From Amphibalanus amphitrite (Eukaryota > Arthropoda > Thecostraca > Balanomorpha > Balanidae), in the NCBI RefSeq assembly GCF_019059575.1, contig NW_024882204.1:1-64000 (forward strand): a stretch of 64,000 nt of DNA, given 5' to 3'. Of the stretch, positions 35,901 to 47,823 are shown in pieces; the first letter of the stretch is position 1, and every line of letters starts with the position of its first letter. The notes beneath the pieces were generated by a model. It had not been told where the DNA came from. It worked only from the letters and a program-made list of their open reading frames with translations, and did no database searches. A program made the translations under genes and the position numbers.

Positions 35901-36705
35901 ATCAAACCTGACGTAACCTTACCTACACCTAACCAGCCTACAACCTAGAACCTACAACCTACAACATACAAAATTTGTTGTGGCATTTAGATATGGTTTG
36001 TCATGTGCAAAAAGCCATAACAAACATTGTTTCTGCTGCTGAGCCTTGCTGGCCTGCATCTGTGTTTCTTGAAAGCACATATGCTGGCTTTGCATAGCTG
36101 AGTGAGTAATAGCAATGCCAGCATCTTCATAGCTTAGTTCATTACTTGACCTGCACCTACAGTGTCCATTGAAAGTTGCTGTCTAACAGGCAACCATGAA
36201 GCTGCCCAGGAAGAGTAGCATGCACAACAATATGAACTGGGGCTAGCAGTTTTTGGCTAAATCACCTGTCTTACCAGATGAGTCAGCATTAGTTAGTATG
36301 TAGCTAAAATTGTGTGAATGCTTGCACCCTTACCTTCCAGCAAATGTTAGCTGGAATTTTGATTGCCTATGTGGAGTCCTATTAATGACTTGATAAGTAA
36401 CTGCTGAGCTGTGAGAATGGTGAATGTGATATATGTGGCTGCTTTTTTATATGAACTTAAGTTGGAGGCTCACAAATTTTGTGGTAAGCATGCTGTTCTT
36501 TATCCTGAGAGGCATGCAAGAAATACATAAACTTGTCACCAATGGCCAGGTAGTAGCATGAATTCCCAAAATGCCAAATCATTTTTATTAGATATCCAAG
36601 CAATGTGTAACAATTTAAGAGTGTTTGTTCTGACATTTTCAGGTATATCCAGTTTGCGAAAACATGAAATACACATTAATGTCAAACATCTTTGCAGGTG
36701 CAAAT
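32951..36705. promoter_or_regulatory. Intergenic region between divergent Hip14 and PP6 regulatory subunit genes
   Basis: The two start codons are 3.8 kb apart and point away from each other. An acceptor (CATCTTTGCAG) ends at 36697, eight bases before the PP6R ATG, so that gene has an upstream non-coding exon; its position is not fixed. A region of CGTAACGG/GGATACGG-like short repeats lies at ~34600-34770. Otherwise the region is AT-rich with no coding signal. Confidence 0.45.
34600..34770. repeat. Degenerate short tandem motifs (CGTAACGG, GGATACGGCC, GTCGCGTGG)
   Basis: Clusters of near-repeats such as CGTAACGGCGTAACGGAACGG, GGTCGCGTGGGTCGCGTGGT and CGTATCGTATC lie in the Hip14-PP6R intergenic region. 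They may be promoter-proximal simple sequence. Confidence 0.55.
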
Positions 36706-39700
36706 ATGTTCTGGCAGTCTCATGTAGCTACTTCTGCAAGTGTTGACCAGCTTTTAGATAAAGAGGTGAGTAGCTTGTATGAAGGCTACAGCCGTTCTAT
36801 TATCACTTGATGCATATAGGCATGCTAATGATGCTTTTATTGTTGTTGTGCAGGAAGCTGAATAACCAAATAGCAACTGCTACTTTTGACTTGTTTACCA
36901 GCTCACCCATTTTCTTAATTGGTGTTGTGCAACAGTAAAAAGCTGTATCCTGTCATTTATGTGAGGATGAAAGCCAGAACTTATGTAATTGCTTGAGGTT
37001 AAGCTTTGGGCCCAGCATGGCTTAGTCCAGCGAAATCGTCCATAATATGATGAACCTGCCTGTTTCGTTCTCAGGATGCCACTCTGGAGCAGCTCCTCGA
37101 TGAAGATGATGTTATCCAAGAGTGCAAGGCGCAAAACAGCAAAGTGGTCGAGTTGTAAGTTGCTAAAAGAGAAAGTGGAGCCCTCATTGGTCCTAGATAG
37201 AAAATAAGTAATGGTATGCATCATGCATTGTGTGAGATAAGGGTAAAGTCCGCCGACATAGCTATGACTGGCGAACTGGGTGACGCATGGACAAGGCTAT
37301 AAACTATGCGCTGAGAAAACAAATTATGTTGCTTTAACTTAACCCTTAGGGCTGAATTATTGTTAGCGCCTGAAGCCAATTTGTTTGAACTGTCTCCTTC
37401 GAATGTGCTTCTTTCCACGACTCAAATGATCGCATGCTCGGCGTTTATGGCCCGACGAATTTCTGACCATCTTTTTGTTTCGATCTTTCTTTCTAACGCG
37501 TAAGTACGCGTCTGAAGTTGTGGACGTAGCGTCACTGATCGATGTGTGTGCCTGCAGCCTGACGCGGCCGGAGGTGCTGTCCGCCCTGGTGGAGCGTCTG
37601 GTCACTGAGCCGCCGGCCGGCGCCGAGCTCACCACGCAGTACCGGCACCCGAACCTGGCCTGCGAGGTGGTCCAGTGCGCCATCCCGGCCGTCCTGGACC
37701 GGCTGGCCTCCGATCGCGCCCTGCTCGACCGGCTGTGCGCGCCGCTGCACCAGCCGACGCCGCTCAACCCGCTGCTGGCCAGCTTCCTGTCGCGCACACT
37801 GTCACTGCTGCTGGCCAGGAGGACCGACCAGGTGGGTGACGACGTGGGACGGCACGAAGAAACAGGAAGGTGAGACAGAACTTAACAAATTTATAGTTGG
37901 AGATGGGCTGGAACAAGATGCAGATCTTCTTAGCGCGGGATGACCTGGGACTGGCCTAGCCGATATGAGAAGCAAAGGCTTTATATAAACGAATATCTGT
38001 GAGAGCCAAATGACCACCTCAATATTTTGTCGTGCTGGGTCTGGGCCGATGGGCTTCTCTCTATCTGATGAGCTTCTCTAAATCTTTGACGACGAATTTG
38101 ACTATTCCTCGCCAGGTGCTCGAGTACCTGCGCTCGCAGGAGCAGTTTGTCGACCATATCCTCCAGCACCTGGCTACCTCAGCCATCATGGACCTGCTGT
38201 GTCACCTTGTCTCCGGGATTGAGGACACCGAGCCGCGACAGGCCACCTTCACGGTGAGTTACTCTGCGTGCCGCCGATGGTCGGATATTTGGCTAATTCA
38301 CAGGACGTTGGGAGTGCAGAGTGTAGTGAGAAGCTTGCCGTGACCGGCGTGTGAAATAGTTGCCCATATGTCAGGAGGACGTGCTGATGACGCTGATTTT
38401 GACGTTAATTTGGCTTGTGTGCAGTTGGGTGTAAATATGTATTGTACAGCTCTGTACCATTAGACTGTGTGCTGTGTTGGGACTGTGGCTACCTCTCTCG
38501 GGCCGCTGTCGTAACCCCCTGCTGACGGGTCGCCGCCGGCCGCCAGTGGCTGACGGAGCGGCGTCTGGTGCCGCGGCTGGCGCTCCTGGTTGGGGACGCC
38601 GAGCAGCCCGAACGACAGGCGAACGCGGCGGTAGTGCTGACAGCAGCCATCGCCTGCGGACGGCAGCTGGCCATGCAGCAGGCGCCCGACGAGCGCGAGC
38701 CCAACCCGCTGCTGGCCTCCATCGAGAGGTGAGCTCCGGAACCGCGGGCGAGCGAAATGGTGGTGAGAGGATTGGAAGGGGTTTTATAGTTGTGTTTCAG
38801 TTTATGAAGAAAAGCTGATTTAAACATGTTTTATGATCCAGTAAATAAGGAGACCAACTCTTATCCCTGACTGTACGGTTGTCCGCGTTTTCAGCGAGGA
38901 GTTTGTCTCGTCGCTGGTGGACGCGGTGCTGGCCGGCGGCCGCACAGAGGCCGGTCTGGTGAACGCCATCCACGTGCTCCTGCCGCTGCTGGACCCGGGC
39001 GTCGTCGCCCCGACCGTCTCCGCCACGGGCCTGAGCTCGGAGGACGCCACCCCGACCGGCGGCGACCCGCCCTGTGTGTCCGTGGCGGTATCGGCGCTGC
39101 TGAGCCGCCTGCCGGCGCTCCACCAGACCCTGGTCTCTCCGCCGGCGCGGCCCGACCTGGTGACCAGCTGGGGCCGGCTGAGCCCGCCGCTGGGCGCCAC
39201 TCGTCTGCAGGTGGCGCGCCTGATAGTCGCCCTCCTGGCCACCGGCCGGCCGGCCGTGCGCGCCCAGCTGGCCGCGCTGGGGACCGTGGATGTGCTTCTG
39301 GTGAGAGACGAGTCTGCGTCCGGCGGAACAGGCTACATTGGAAACTGCGATGTGATTGCTATTCATGGTGACTGTTCCATGTTGAGCCGCGGCTGATAAG
39401 ATGTCTCTTTTTCATGGCGTTAATTAATGTAACCAAAGCAAGCAGGAAGTGTTAGGTTACAAAGTCCGGGGTTACAAACCAAATTATGTTTGTAACCTGA
39501 GTAGCTATGAGATAAGGTTGTAACTTCAAACTTGAGCATCATATCACGCAATAAGCATGACCAGATTACCATGAAGCACTGTAGGCAAGTGTACTTTGTC
39601 AATTTGAAGACTGATGTATCGTTCTTTTTTGCCGACAGGATCTGTTTTTCCACTTTACTCTGAACAACTTTTTGCACTCCCAAGTCGAGCAGTGCGTGAG

Positions 39701-42700
39701 CCTGATTCTGGAGTCCGCACCGCAGGAGACTGAGGATGCCAGCTCCCATCCGCTGCTCGAACAGGTATCTGCGTGCATTTGTGATATCAAACTAGAGGTA
39801 ACTTGCGTTCGTAGTGCTGAATCAGCAAGGTTCTTGGTGCAGCCTTCTTTGAATGCGGTAATTTTCTCTCTCTTTTTTTTTTTTTGCTAAAAAATGTTTT
39901 GACTCAGTGTGTCTGATTCATTCGTTTCTTTCTCAGCTATTTACCACCTCGAGGCTTATTCAGAGAATCCTGCAAGGAATGGAGGAGAAAGATGCAACCA
40001 CAGAGAAGTGTGATGAGAACCGGTAAGCATTGACATATTACAGTGTCACTGGTTCACAGCGCTGTGGTATGCTGCCTGCCTGCATTCTGTTATTAAACGA
40101 ACCGAGCTGCTATTTGGGGTATCGGTTATGACTGAGTACTTGCTTCATGCATTTTTCAACAGCATATCGTTGTAGAGTGGCTATCATGACAGCATTTCAA
40201 ATGCACCATCTTAGCTCCTCCCTGTCTGCATCTTTTGCTCACTCTGTCTGATTTCCCCTCACTCCCTCTATGCCGTCCCACTCAGGTGCTGGCGGTCGCT
40301 GCGCGGTTACGGCGGCCACCTCATCAGCATGGCCAACAAGGTCGTGGCCGCCATGGACTCGGGACCGAACAGCGAGCTACTGCGACGACTCATTGACCAG
40401 CTGCCTGAACACGTGCGGTCCGGGTGGCACTCCTTCACAGACACTCAGCTGCCGCGCATCAACGAACTCAATAGGGTTAGTCGGACGCCGCGGGGAGGAA
40501 AGGGATTAAAGGGTCGCTGTGTGGGGATCGAATGGGTAGGTTTGAACTCGGCTGTGGTGTTGGACGGGATGGCAGTCGGGAGGGGAGGGCTGTATAATGT
40601 GAATGCTGACTGATGTTTGCTCGCCACGCGGACAGCCGGACTCTGTACTCAGGAATCGGTTAGCCCGGGGTCTGTTATGTAGCTTGGCTCAATAGACGGC
40701 AGGAAACGGGTCTCCAGCCCCCAGCTCGCTGCCCGATGGATGGTGCATGTGTCCACATTGTCAGCTGTCGGTCCTGTCCTCACCGAGTCTCTTCGTTTCA
40801 GCCGGTGGTGATGCCGGACCAGAGGCACGACTCGAGCAGTGACTCCGACTTCCGTGGAGTCTCCGAGTCACAACAGTTCACAGCCGCGCTCATGAAGGTA
40901 CGGTACGACTCTGGTGTTCTGAAAGTCAATTGACTCACGGTCAACCCTGTACACATCGTCAATCTGGCGTGAGTTGTTTACTTTTGGTGAGCCTACATTC
41001 TGCCCTGAAATATGTATGCAGCGTAATGTTTAGGATCCGTCTCTGCTTTATGATAAACTCACGGCGGACATAAGCTGTCCTTGAGCACTTGCTGATACCA
41101 TTTCGTACGTTTCTGTTTCCTACAGGCCATGGGCGACAGCTCATCGGGTGGTCTGCCGGACGCGTTCGGTCGCGCAGATGACGAGTTTCGGGATCTCAGG
41201 TCAGTGTCTGGTGCTCAGGATCAGGAGGGTTAACACGATCAATTGAGGCAACACGCAGAACACCGCACTGTTGGCTACGTGTGTGCACGGGGCACACAGT
41301 GGATACGGTTAGGTACGATGTGTTGAATTGCACAACTGAGCGTGGAACCGAACAGCTGTAGGGCGAGGATAGTCCTGTCTGGATGATTCATATCGTATCC
41401 AGCCAGTGCAGTGTAACTGCATTTCCGCCGGCTGCTACCGGCTGGCCGGTCGGTGTAAAGTTATCATTTCGCACGGTGCTGCTTGATGTGCGGCTGTTGA
41501 GCAGCATGTAACTACCATAGTTAAATACTCTGAGCGTTTCCTTGTGGTGCAGTGCACAAATTCACGGTGCAGTGCAGAAGTACCCTTCTGACCGTACTCT
41601 CGTCCCCGCAGCTCGGGCCTGGGCCCGCTGGGCGCCGCCGGCCTGCTCTCCCTGGCGGCGGAGGCCGAGTCCCGGCCCGGCGCCTCTGAGCTGTTCGAGC
41701 AGCACTGCGCCGAGCGGCTGGGCGGTTTGGGTGGCCCGGTGGGCTCGGCCGGCTGGCCGTCCCACGGCGTCTCCAGCTCCAGCAGTGACGAAGATGAGGA
41801 CGAGGAGGAGGGAGAGGACGGCCGACTCCGGATGGAGGTGGACACCAGCGACCCGTGGGCGTCCGCGCCGGCCGCCGCCGACGCCGGCGACCCCTGGGGA
41901 GCCTCGTCCGGCGCCGCCGATAGTAGTGACCCGTGGGCCACCTCTCCCCCCTCGTCCACCGAGGCCAACGTGTGGCAGTCGGCGCCGGCGGCCGACCTCA
42001 GCGCCGAGCGCGACTGGGCCAACTTTGACGCGTTCTCGGCTCCGAGCGCGCGGCCGCCGTCGCCGCCGCTGCTACCGCCGCCGGCCGCCGCACTGCAGGG
42101 TGAGTCAGGTGGGGAGATGATGGGATACCGTGCTTGGTACGGTTGCAGTGTGGAGCTGAGTGTGGTGTGAGGTATGACTAAGGGCCTTTTGTGGGGGAGA
42201 ATTTTGAGTAACCTGGTGTCCAGTCTGATATTCTTGCGTGCTGAGCTGGGCAGACTGAGCTACTTCGTAGAATTTCCAGGTTGAGTTGGATGATGGCATA
42301 GGATAGTTTCTTGCAGACACCATTTTATTTTAGCGTGTTATGCCCTCTACTTGCCGCCCGGCTTTCCTTGCACGTGCCTCCCGTAACCGTAAAGCCTGCG
42401 TCCGTGTTAATGGCTTCCCTGTCTGCACCTGCCGTCTGTGACCTTCGCTCTGTTTCGTAGGTGTCAGTCCCGACTCTCAGTCGTCGCCCGGCGTGGCGCC
42501 TCCGCGGCCGCCTGGCAGTGGATCACCTCACTTCCCGGTGGATTTCAACAGTGGCGACGCTTTCGGTGAGCTTGAGGGACTGTCTTGGACACAGAGGACT
42601 AAGTCGTGTCGCTTCAGATTCGAGGGGAAACGAATGGCTTGCGTGAGAGACACTGGTAGTATTATGTGTCATGGTCGCCGACCGGTCTGTGTAGAACTCA

Positions 42701-43706
42701 TGGCAGTTTGTGTCTTTCTATCCCCATATGCCGTAAGTAAACCAGCCGGCCATGACCGTGGTCATGACCGTCCTATATTCCTGTATGCCGTAAGGAACAC
42801 AGGCGACTGTAACCCGTGTCCGTGGGTGCCGGTGTTTCAGGCAGCGCTGTTGGTTCGGTGCCCATGGTGACCTCCCCGCCGCGTCCCGACACAGATTCGT
42901 CAGCCGACCCCAGCGGGGCCGTCTCGGACCGACTGACACCGCAGCAGAGGTGAGAGACGATAGAGCTGAAACAGAGCGGCCAGAATGGGGTCTGTGTCTG
43001 GCGGGGTTTGACGGGGGCTTGGCCGGGCTTCATGGGTCTGTAGTTTCCGAACGAGGGATGTTAGTGTCTTACCCGGTCCGCGTAGTTTGATAGTGTCTGA
43101 CGGGTTTCCTGGAGTCTGGTCAGTGTCTGATAGGGATCCCGGTAGTATGTTACAGTGTCTGACCGGACTCGCGTGTATATCGGTGTCTGACCAGGCTCCT
43201 CGTCTCTGTTGCAGTGCCTCGTCTGATGGCGGCTCAGGTGCGGTTTCGTCGGCGCAGAGCGGCCCCGCCGGCCCGGACAGTCCCAGAATGGACGTCAGGT
43301 GAGCCTCTCCAATGCCCTAAAGCAGCAAAACGAACCCTCCAAGAAGATGAGACCAGAGAAAGTGATTATAGGTGCCAAGATGAGTCCCACTTTCCGTCAC
43401 ATCAAATGCATTTAGCTTGATCCAAGGACTGGCACAATTTAGCGTGAGCCCTACGATAAAAAGTGATCGATTTATTCATTTAATGTGCTACCGTGGTGAT
43501 GTATCTTGATTAGGTACGCTTTTCTACTGGCAGTAAGATGACTAGTTAACACTGTTGCAAGAGTAACTTCAGTGCATCGTTGGGGTCAGTCATGTAGTAA
43601 GCTATCTTGCGTCTCTTCCAGCTCTGAGGGCACTGGCCCGGCCACCTCTGCCGACTCCGGCGCCCCTGTGACGGGCTCGGAGAGCGGCTCCACACTGACG
43701 GACTAG
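36706..43706 (+). CDS. PPP6R3: Serine/threonine protein phosphatase 6 regulatory subunit (SAPS domain), complete
   Basis: Sixteen exons: 36706-36765, 37075-37154, 37558-37831, 38116-38253, 38547-38728, 38895-39300, 39639-39764, 39937-40022, 40286-40475, 40802-40897, 41126-41199, 41612-42099, 42461-42565, 42841-42949, 43215-43298, 43622-43706. They total 2583 nt and encode 860 aa, with agreeing phases and GT-AG splices. The N-terminus MFWQSHVATSASVDQLLDKE, LEQLLDEDDVIQECKAQN, NPLLASFLSRTLSLLLARRTDQ, HILQHLATSAIMDLLCHLVSG, SWGRLSPPLGATRLQVARLI and DLFFHFTLNNFLHSQVEQCV are the helical-repeat SAPS domain (~1-480). Then come DSSSDSDFRGVSESQQFTAALM, an acidic stretch around residues 625-640 and a Pro/Ser-rich low-complexity C-terminus. 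The subunit binds the PP6 catalytic subunit and directs it to targets in cell-cycle, DNA-damage and NF-kB-type signalling (family knowledge). The symbol names the family; the animal paralogue is not resolved. The start is the first exon's ATG, matching the conserved MFW. Confidence 0.95.
43020..43214 (+). repeat. Intronic minisatellite of AGTGTCTGACCGG-like units before a PP6R exon
   Basis: About five imperfect units of 35-45 bases share (C)AGTGTCTGA(C)(C)GG. The array runs up to the acceptor of exon 43215-43298, which itself begins CAG|TGCCTCGTCTGATGG. The array may derive from that junction, but the similarity is too weak to be sure. Confidence 0.6.
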
Positions 43707-45582
43707 CGGCTCGAGCGGCCGCGGCCGACCACTCTGTTGTCCATAGGCGACGTCCGCCCGAGTACAACGCCTCTGTGACGCGATGTGTATGGTGCGTGAT
43801 GGCGAGCGTGTCTGTATCAGATGAGAGCGGGGGGGGGGGGGGGCACGATAAACACAGACTGCGACCATGCGGCTGATCTTAGCTCTTAGATCCTGGGTTG
43901 ACAACTGAACAGTGGTGCTGCGGGCATTTTGTACCCCTTTAACCGCAGCCGTGCGTAATTTTTATTCATGCTAGCGCGCGCATTGTTTTATCTGCTGAGT
44001 CTGTATGTTATGTACATTCCAGAGGCGTTTCTGGTTGTTTTAGGTTTGATCTGCTGGGCGGTACATTGCGCGCGCCGGGTTTGTTGTGTGCCAAATTGGT
44101 CTCTGCGCTCGCCGGCCCACCCTATGTTGGTTCAGTGACCGGCCGTTGTCGAAGCCTCGGCGCGCGTCCGCCAGGGGCGCTAGTGAGCCGACCGGTGATC
44201 TGCAGTCTGCACGAGCGAGCGGGTAGTGTGACGAGGCACCAATACAGGGCAACGCGCCGGAGCGAGAGGCGTTTTTGTGGGGTCACGTGGCGGCGGACCA
44301 TGCGCAAACAGGTCGCGCCGGGAAGAGCAGCTCACGGGCCGGCAGAAGGTGAACGGCAGGCGGTGATGTGGCGGTCGCCGCGGACGGCCTGGCTGCTCGA
44401 GGAAATGCTTGATATCGCAGCTGCACTCTTTCGAACCTATTGAAGCATGACAACTGCACATTTTGAAGTATGGAATGCTCGGGGAACGACACTAATTAGC
44501 TAAATATGCTGAGACTAAATGTAAAGTCACTCCGCGGAAAAGTCCAAACGGTCTTCAAACGTTTTTCTGCGACTTATTAAAACTTCTGAATTAGCACAGC
44601 ATCTTTCACGTGAGCCAGACGTTTGAGACGGCGTTCGCGATTCTGAAAGTTCTGTTTACATTGGTCCACTACAGTAGACTACAACGCTAGGCTAAAATAG
44701 TGTAATAGAAAAACCTTCAGAAACGCCTAAGTGCTCTGTAAAATGCACGATGTATTCACAAAAATATGGATGCGGTATATGACACATCTAGCGCAGCGGT
44801 TCAGCAGGCTCGCTGTGGGCCGCGCGGCGCACAAGCGACACGCGACGGCCACACGATCGCCGCACGCCAGACAACTAACAAAAAGCCATCCGCGGCCAGA
44901 GTATAAATGCGTCCAACAATGTAAACAATCTGCCGTTTTTGCGCGTCGCAAGAAGGGCGATTGATGTAGCGCTGACCTCTTCAGCTCGTCTCGGTATTCA
45001 GCGCAGGTGAGGCCGGAAAAGGTGGCCACCCTGTTGACCGGCGGTGACCTCGGGTGACCCCGACACGGGTCGCCTAATGGGCGTCCTCGCCACAGAGGTC
45101 ATAGACTCTTCCCAGTCATCCAGCAGCTAAGTGAAACCGTAAAGGTTCGGCGGCGCACAAGACACATGATCCACACAATTGTGACTGTATACGTCCGGCA
45201 AACTCAATAATAAAGAATATAACAGCACTGGGTATTGACAACAAATGTAAATCGCATACAATGACAACATATACTCCCCATAAGTACACTGACGAGGTCG
45301 ACGCGCGGCGCCTACGCCGTCAGTCGCTAGGAACACGCTCTTACAGCCGCGAGTCTCTGACCAGACGCCGCCGGTCGGTGGTCACGGGTTCATCACCACG
45401 GAGACAGCTCTTTGGCCGCTCTCCGGCAGCTCAGCTCGGCGACTGCGGAAGCTCAGAGGTCGACGAGCGACATCCAACGAGATCGGTCGGGCAGGCCGTG
45501 TCCAGAGCATATCGCCGCCCGGCTCACGGCGGCCCGCCCCACACGACGTCTATCACATTCAAGCAGCGAGTCCCGGGGTCAA
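43707..45582. other. Intergenic region between convergent PP6R and Kekkon-like genes
   Basis: It holds the 3' UTRs of both genes and a poly-G run near 43829-43844. No coding frame with a recognisable domain was seen. Confidence 0.5.
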
Positions 45583-47823
45583 TCACACCTCTGTGCCGTC
45601 CTCGCTCTCATCCTGGAACGCCATCACCCGGGTACCGTTCAGCACCGGCTTGGGCATCACGGGCGGCGTGATCTTCTTGGGTTTGGGCGGTACCGGCGGC
45701 GTCACTTTGCGCTGCAGGTTGCCCGGCTCGAAGCGGCTGGGTGGTGGCAGGATGCCCACCGGCTCGACACGGCTCGGAGGGGATGGTGTGCTGGCCGCGT
45801 CGGCAAGGCCCAGCGGCAGCGTGCTGGACAGCGGCTGAGGAGGAGTCTCCTCCCATTCCTCCGGCTCCTCCTGCACGGGCTCGATCAGGTCGGCACTGGC
45901 GTTGTGCGAGCGAGCCGGGCCGCGCGGCGGGGGCGGACCCTCCACTGCCACATAGTACGGCGGTAGCGTGTCCGGTCCGGCGGCGCTCAGACTCAGCCGT
46001 GAGCTGCCATCCGCAGTAGTGCGCGGTCCCAGAGTGTCGTAAATGGGCTCGTTGGCCACTCCTCCGCCGCCTCGGCTCGCAGTGCTTCCCCAGCTGGGGG
46101 TTCTCTGGCGGCGCGGCCGCGGCAGCGTCACGTAGCCGGGCCTCACGCCGCGAGCCGCCGGTGCCGGCGCCAGCCGCGGCTGCGGGCCGGCCAGTAGGTA
46201 GGCCTGTTCGGGCTGTACGGAGCCGGTGGAGCTGCCCGCCGGGGAGCTGCGGCCCGCCCGGCGCGGCAGGAGGTCCGGGTAGTCGCGCGCCCGACGCCCG
46301 TCCCATGTCATCGGCGAGTCGGGCAGGCTGTAGCGCCGACTGCGCTCGTCATCGACAGAGTAGGAGCCGGCGCGGCGCGGCGGCGGGTGGGCCAGCCCGG
46401 CCGGACGGCGCACCCGCTCCATCTCAATGTCCGTCTGCGGCACCTTCTCGTAGTCACCGATCCGGTCCGGCTTGTGCTCAGTGACGGGCGCCGTCATGTC
46501 GGACGGCAGCTCGTCCGGCGCTCCCTTCCCGCCGTGCCGCCGGCCGCGGCAGTAGCAACAGACGAGTGTAATCATCAGCAGTAACAGCAGCAGCGCCACA
46601 CCACCCACGACGATACCGAGCAGCAGCGGCCGACTCAGCATACCGCCCTCTCCGCCGCCTCCACCGCCGATCGTCGTATCAGTGCCAGGCACAGGACCTG
46701 GTACCGCGCCACCAGCGAACGTCAGCGTAACGTTGCGTTCCACCACGCCGCCCGGGTTGACGCCCACGCAGAGGTACTGGCCGGCGTCCTGCGTGTTGAC
46801 GTTGGTCACTGTGAGCGAGGTCCATCGGTCCACGGTACCCTGCTCGTGGATCACGTAAGACTGGCCGGTGAAGGGGATGCGGGTGTTGTTGCTGATGATG
46901 CGACCGCTCATCACCCAGTTGGTGGTCGGAGCCGGGTTGCCAGATATCTGGCAGCGCAGTGTCACGTTCTGGCCGACCTCTGCCACCACATGCGGCTCGG
47001 GTATTTGGATCTGCGGTCGGCAGGCGAACTCGTCCGATCGGACGCCACTCCAGCTGCGAGAGGCCAGCCGCTCGGGCTCGGCACAGCGCGTGTCCTCCTG
47101 GTAGAGCGACCGCTCCAGGAGCCAGTCTCGTAGCAGACGCAGGTGGCAGTCGCACCGCCACGGGTTGTTGTGAAGAGTCAGCCACTTGAGCTGCGACAGC
47201 GACTGTAGCGCGTCACTCTCGAGTACTGACAGCTCGTTCGAGTGCAAGTTGAGCTTCTCCAGCTCAGGCAGGTTGGCGAACGTCTTGGCGGCCAGACCAG
47301 CGATGCGGCAGCGACTAAGATCGAGCCTCTGCAGGTGTGGCAGCGGGGGAAACTGGAACGCCGGCAGCGAGCCCAGCGGGTTACCGGCCAGCAGCAGCTG
47401 TCGCAGCTTGTCATTGTCGGCGAACGCGTCCGGCGGCAGTTTCTCGATCACATTGTCGGACAGGTCCAGTTCGATGAGCAGCCCCAGGCCGCGGAACGCG
47501 TGCGGGTGCACACTCGACAGCCGGGAGCGGCGGATATAGAGTTTCTGCAGGTGCTCCAGCCCCACCTGACGGAAGACGTCCTTGGGCAGCTCCTGGATGG
47601 CCGTGCCGGACAGGTCCAGCACCTGGATATCCGAGCTGAGACCGCGCGGAACCGACGTCAGCCCGATGTCCGTGCAGTCGGCCTGCCGTTTGCCCGACAC
47701 CCACATACATTTGCAGGCGTCTGGGCAGGAGGTTGTGAAGTCTGCCGTCGCCGGTAGAACCGTCAGCAGTAGAAGCAGAAGAGGGCGCACGGCCGGTGCC
47801 GCACGCCGCTCCGGGGCCGCCAT
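45583..47823 (-). CDS. Kekkon-like receptor: LRRs, one Ig domain, transmembrane segment, long cytoplasmic tail
   Basis: A single coding exon of 746 aa from ATG 47821-47823. Upstream codons in frame start only with GTG, and a likely acceptor (CCTCTCCGTTCCAG on the minus strand, exon edge 47870) indicates a 5' UTR intron. Residues 1-27 are a signal peptide (RPLLLLLLTVLPATA). Then come LRRNT (CPDACKCMWVSGKRQADC), about six leucine-rich repeats (~60-220), LRRCT (NPWRCDCHLRLLRDWLLE), one C2 Ig domain (~280-368, VTLRCQISGNPAP...DAGQYLCVGVNPGG), a Gly-rich stalk and a membrane segment (~400-425) ending CCYC. The tail has EPIYDTLG, proline motifs (TPPVPPKPKK) that could bind SH3 domains, and a C-terminal GTEV that fits a class I PDZ ligand. 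Kekkon proteins modulate EGFR or BMP signalling and neural development in insects (family knowledge). The Drosophila orthologue (kek1-kek6) is not assigned. Confidence 0.92.
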   Translation of the reverse strand: MAAPERRAAPAVRPLLLLLLTVLPATADFTTSCPDACKCMWVSGKRQADCTDIGLTSVPRGLSSDIQVLDLSGTAIQELPKDVFRQVGLEHLQKLYIRRSRLSSVHPHAFRGLGLLIELDLSDNVIEKLPPDAFADNDKLRQLLLAGNPLGSLPAFQFPPLPHLQRLDLSRCRIAGLAAKTFANLPELEKLNLHSNELSVLESDALQSLSQLKWLTLHNNPWRCDCHLRLLRDWLLERSLYQEDTRCAEPERLASRSWSGVRSDEFACRPQIQIPEPHVVAEVGQNVTLRCQISGNPAPTTNWVMSGRIISNNTRIPFTGQSYVIHEQGTVDRWTSLTVTNVNTQDAGQYLCVGVNPGGVVERNVTLTFAGGAVPGPVPGTDTTIGGGGGGEGGMLSRPLLLGIVVGGVALLLLLLMITLVCCYCRGRRHGGKGAPDELPSDMTAPVTEHKPDRIGDYEKVPQTDIEMERVRRPAGLAHPPPRRAGSYSVDDERSRRYSLPDSPMTWDGRRARDYPDLLPRRAGRSSPAGSSTGSVQPEQAYLLAGPQPRLAPAPAARGVRPGYVTLPRPRRQRTPSWGSTASRGGGGVANEPIYDTLGPRTTADGSSRLSLSAAGPDTLPPYYVAVEGPPPPRGPARSHNASADLIEPVQEEPEEWEETPPQPLSSTLPLGLADAASTPSPPSRVEPVGILPPPSRFEPGNLQRKVTPPVPPKPKKITPPVMPKPVLNGTRVMAFQDESEDGTEV

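Noticed and set aside
41542..42120. A 192-codon plus-strand frame and a 195-codon minus-strand frame over a PP6R exon
   Set aside because: They are shadows of the low-complexity coding exon 41612-42099, whose frame is fixed by phase and conserved exons.
45608..46306. A 232-codon minus-strand frame and plus-strand frames inside the Kekkon-like gene
   Set aside because: GC-rich coding sequence leaves alternative frames open; only the 746-codon frame has domains.
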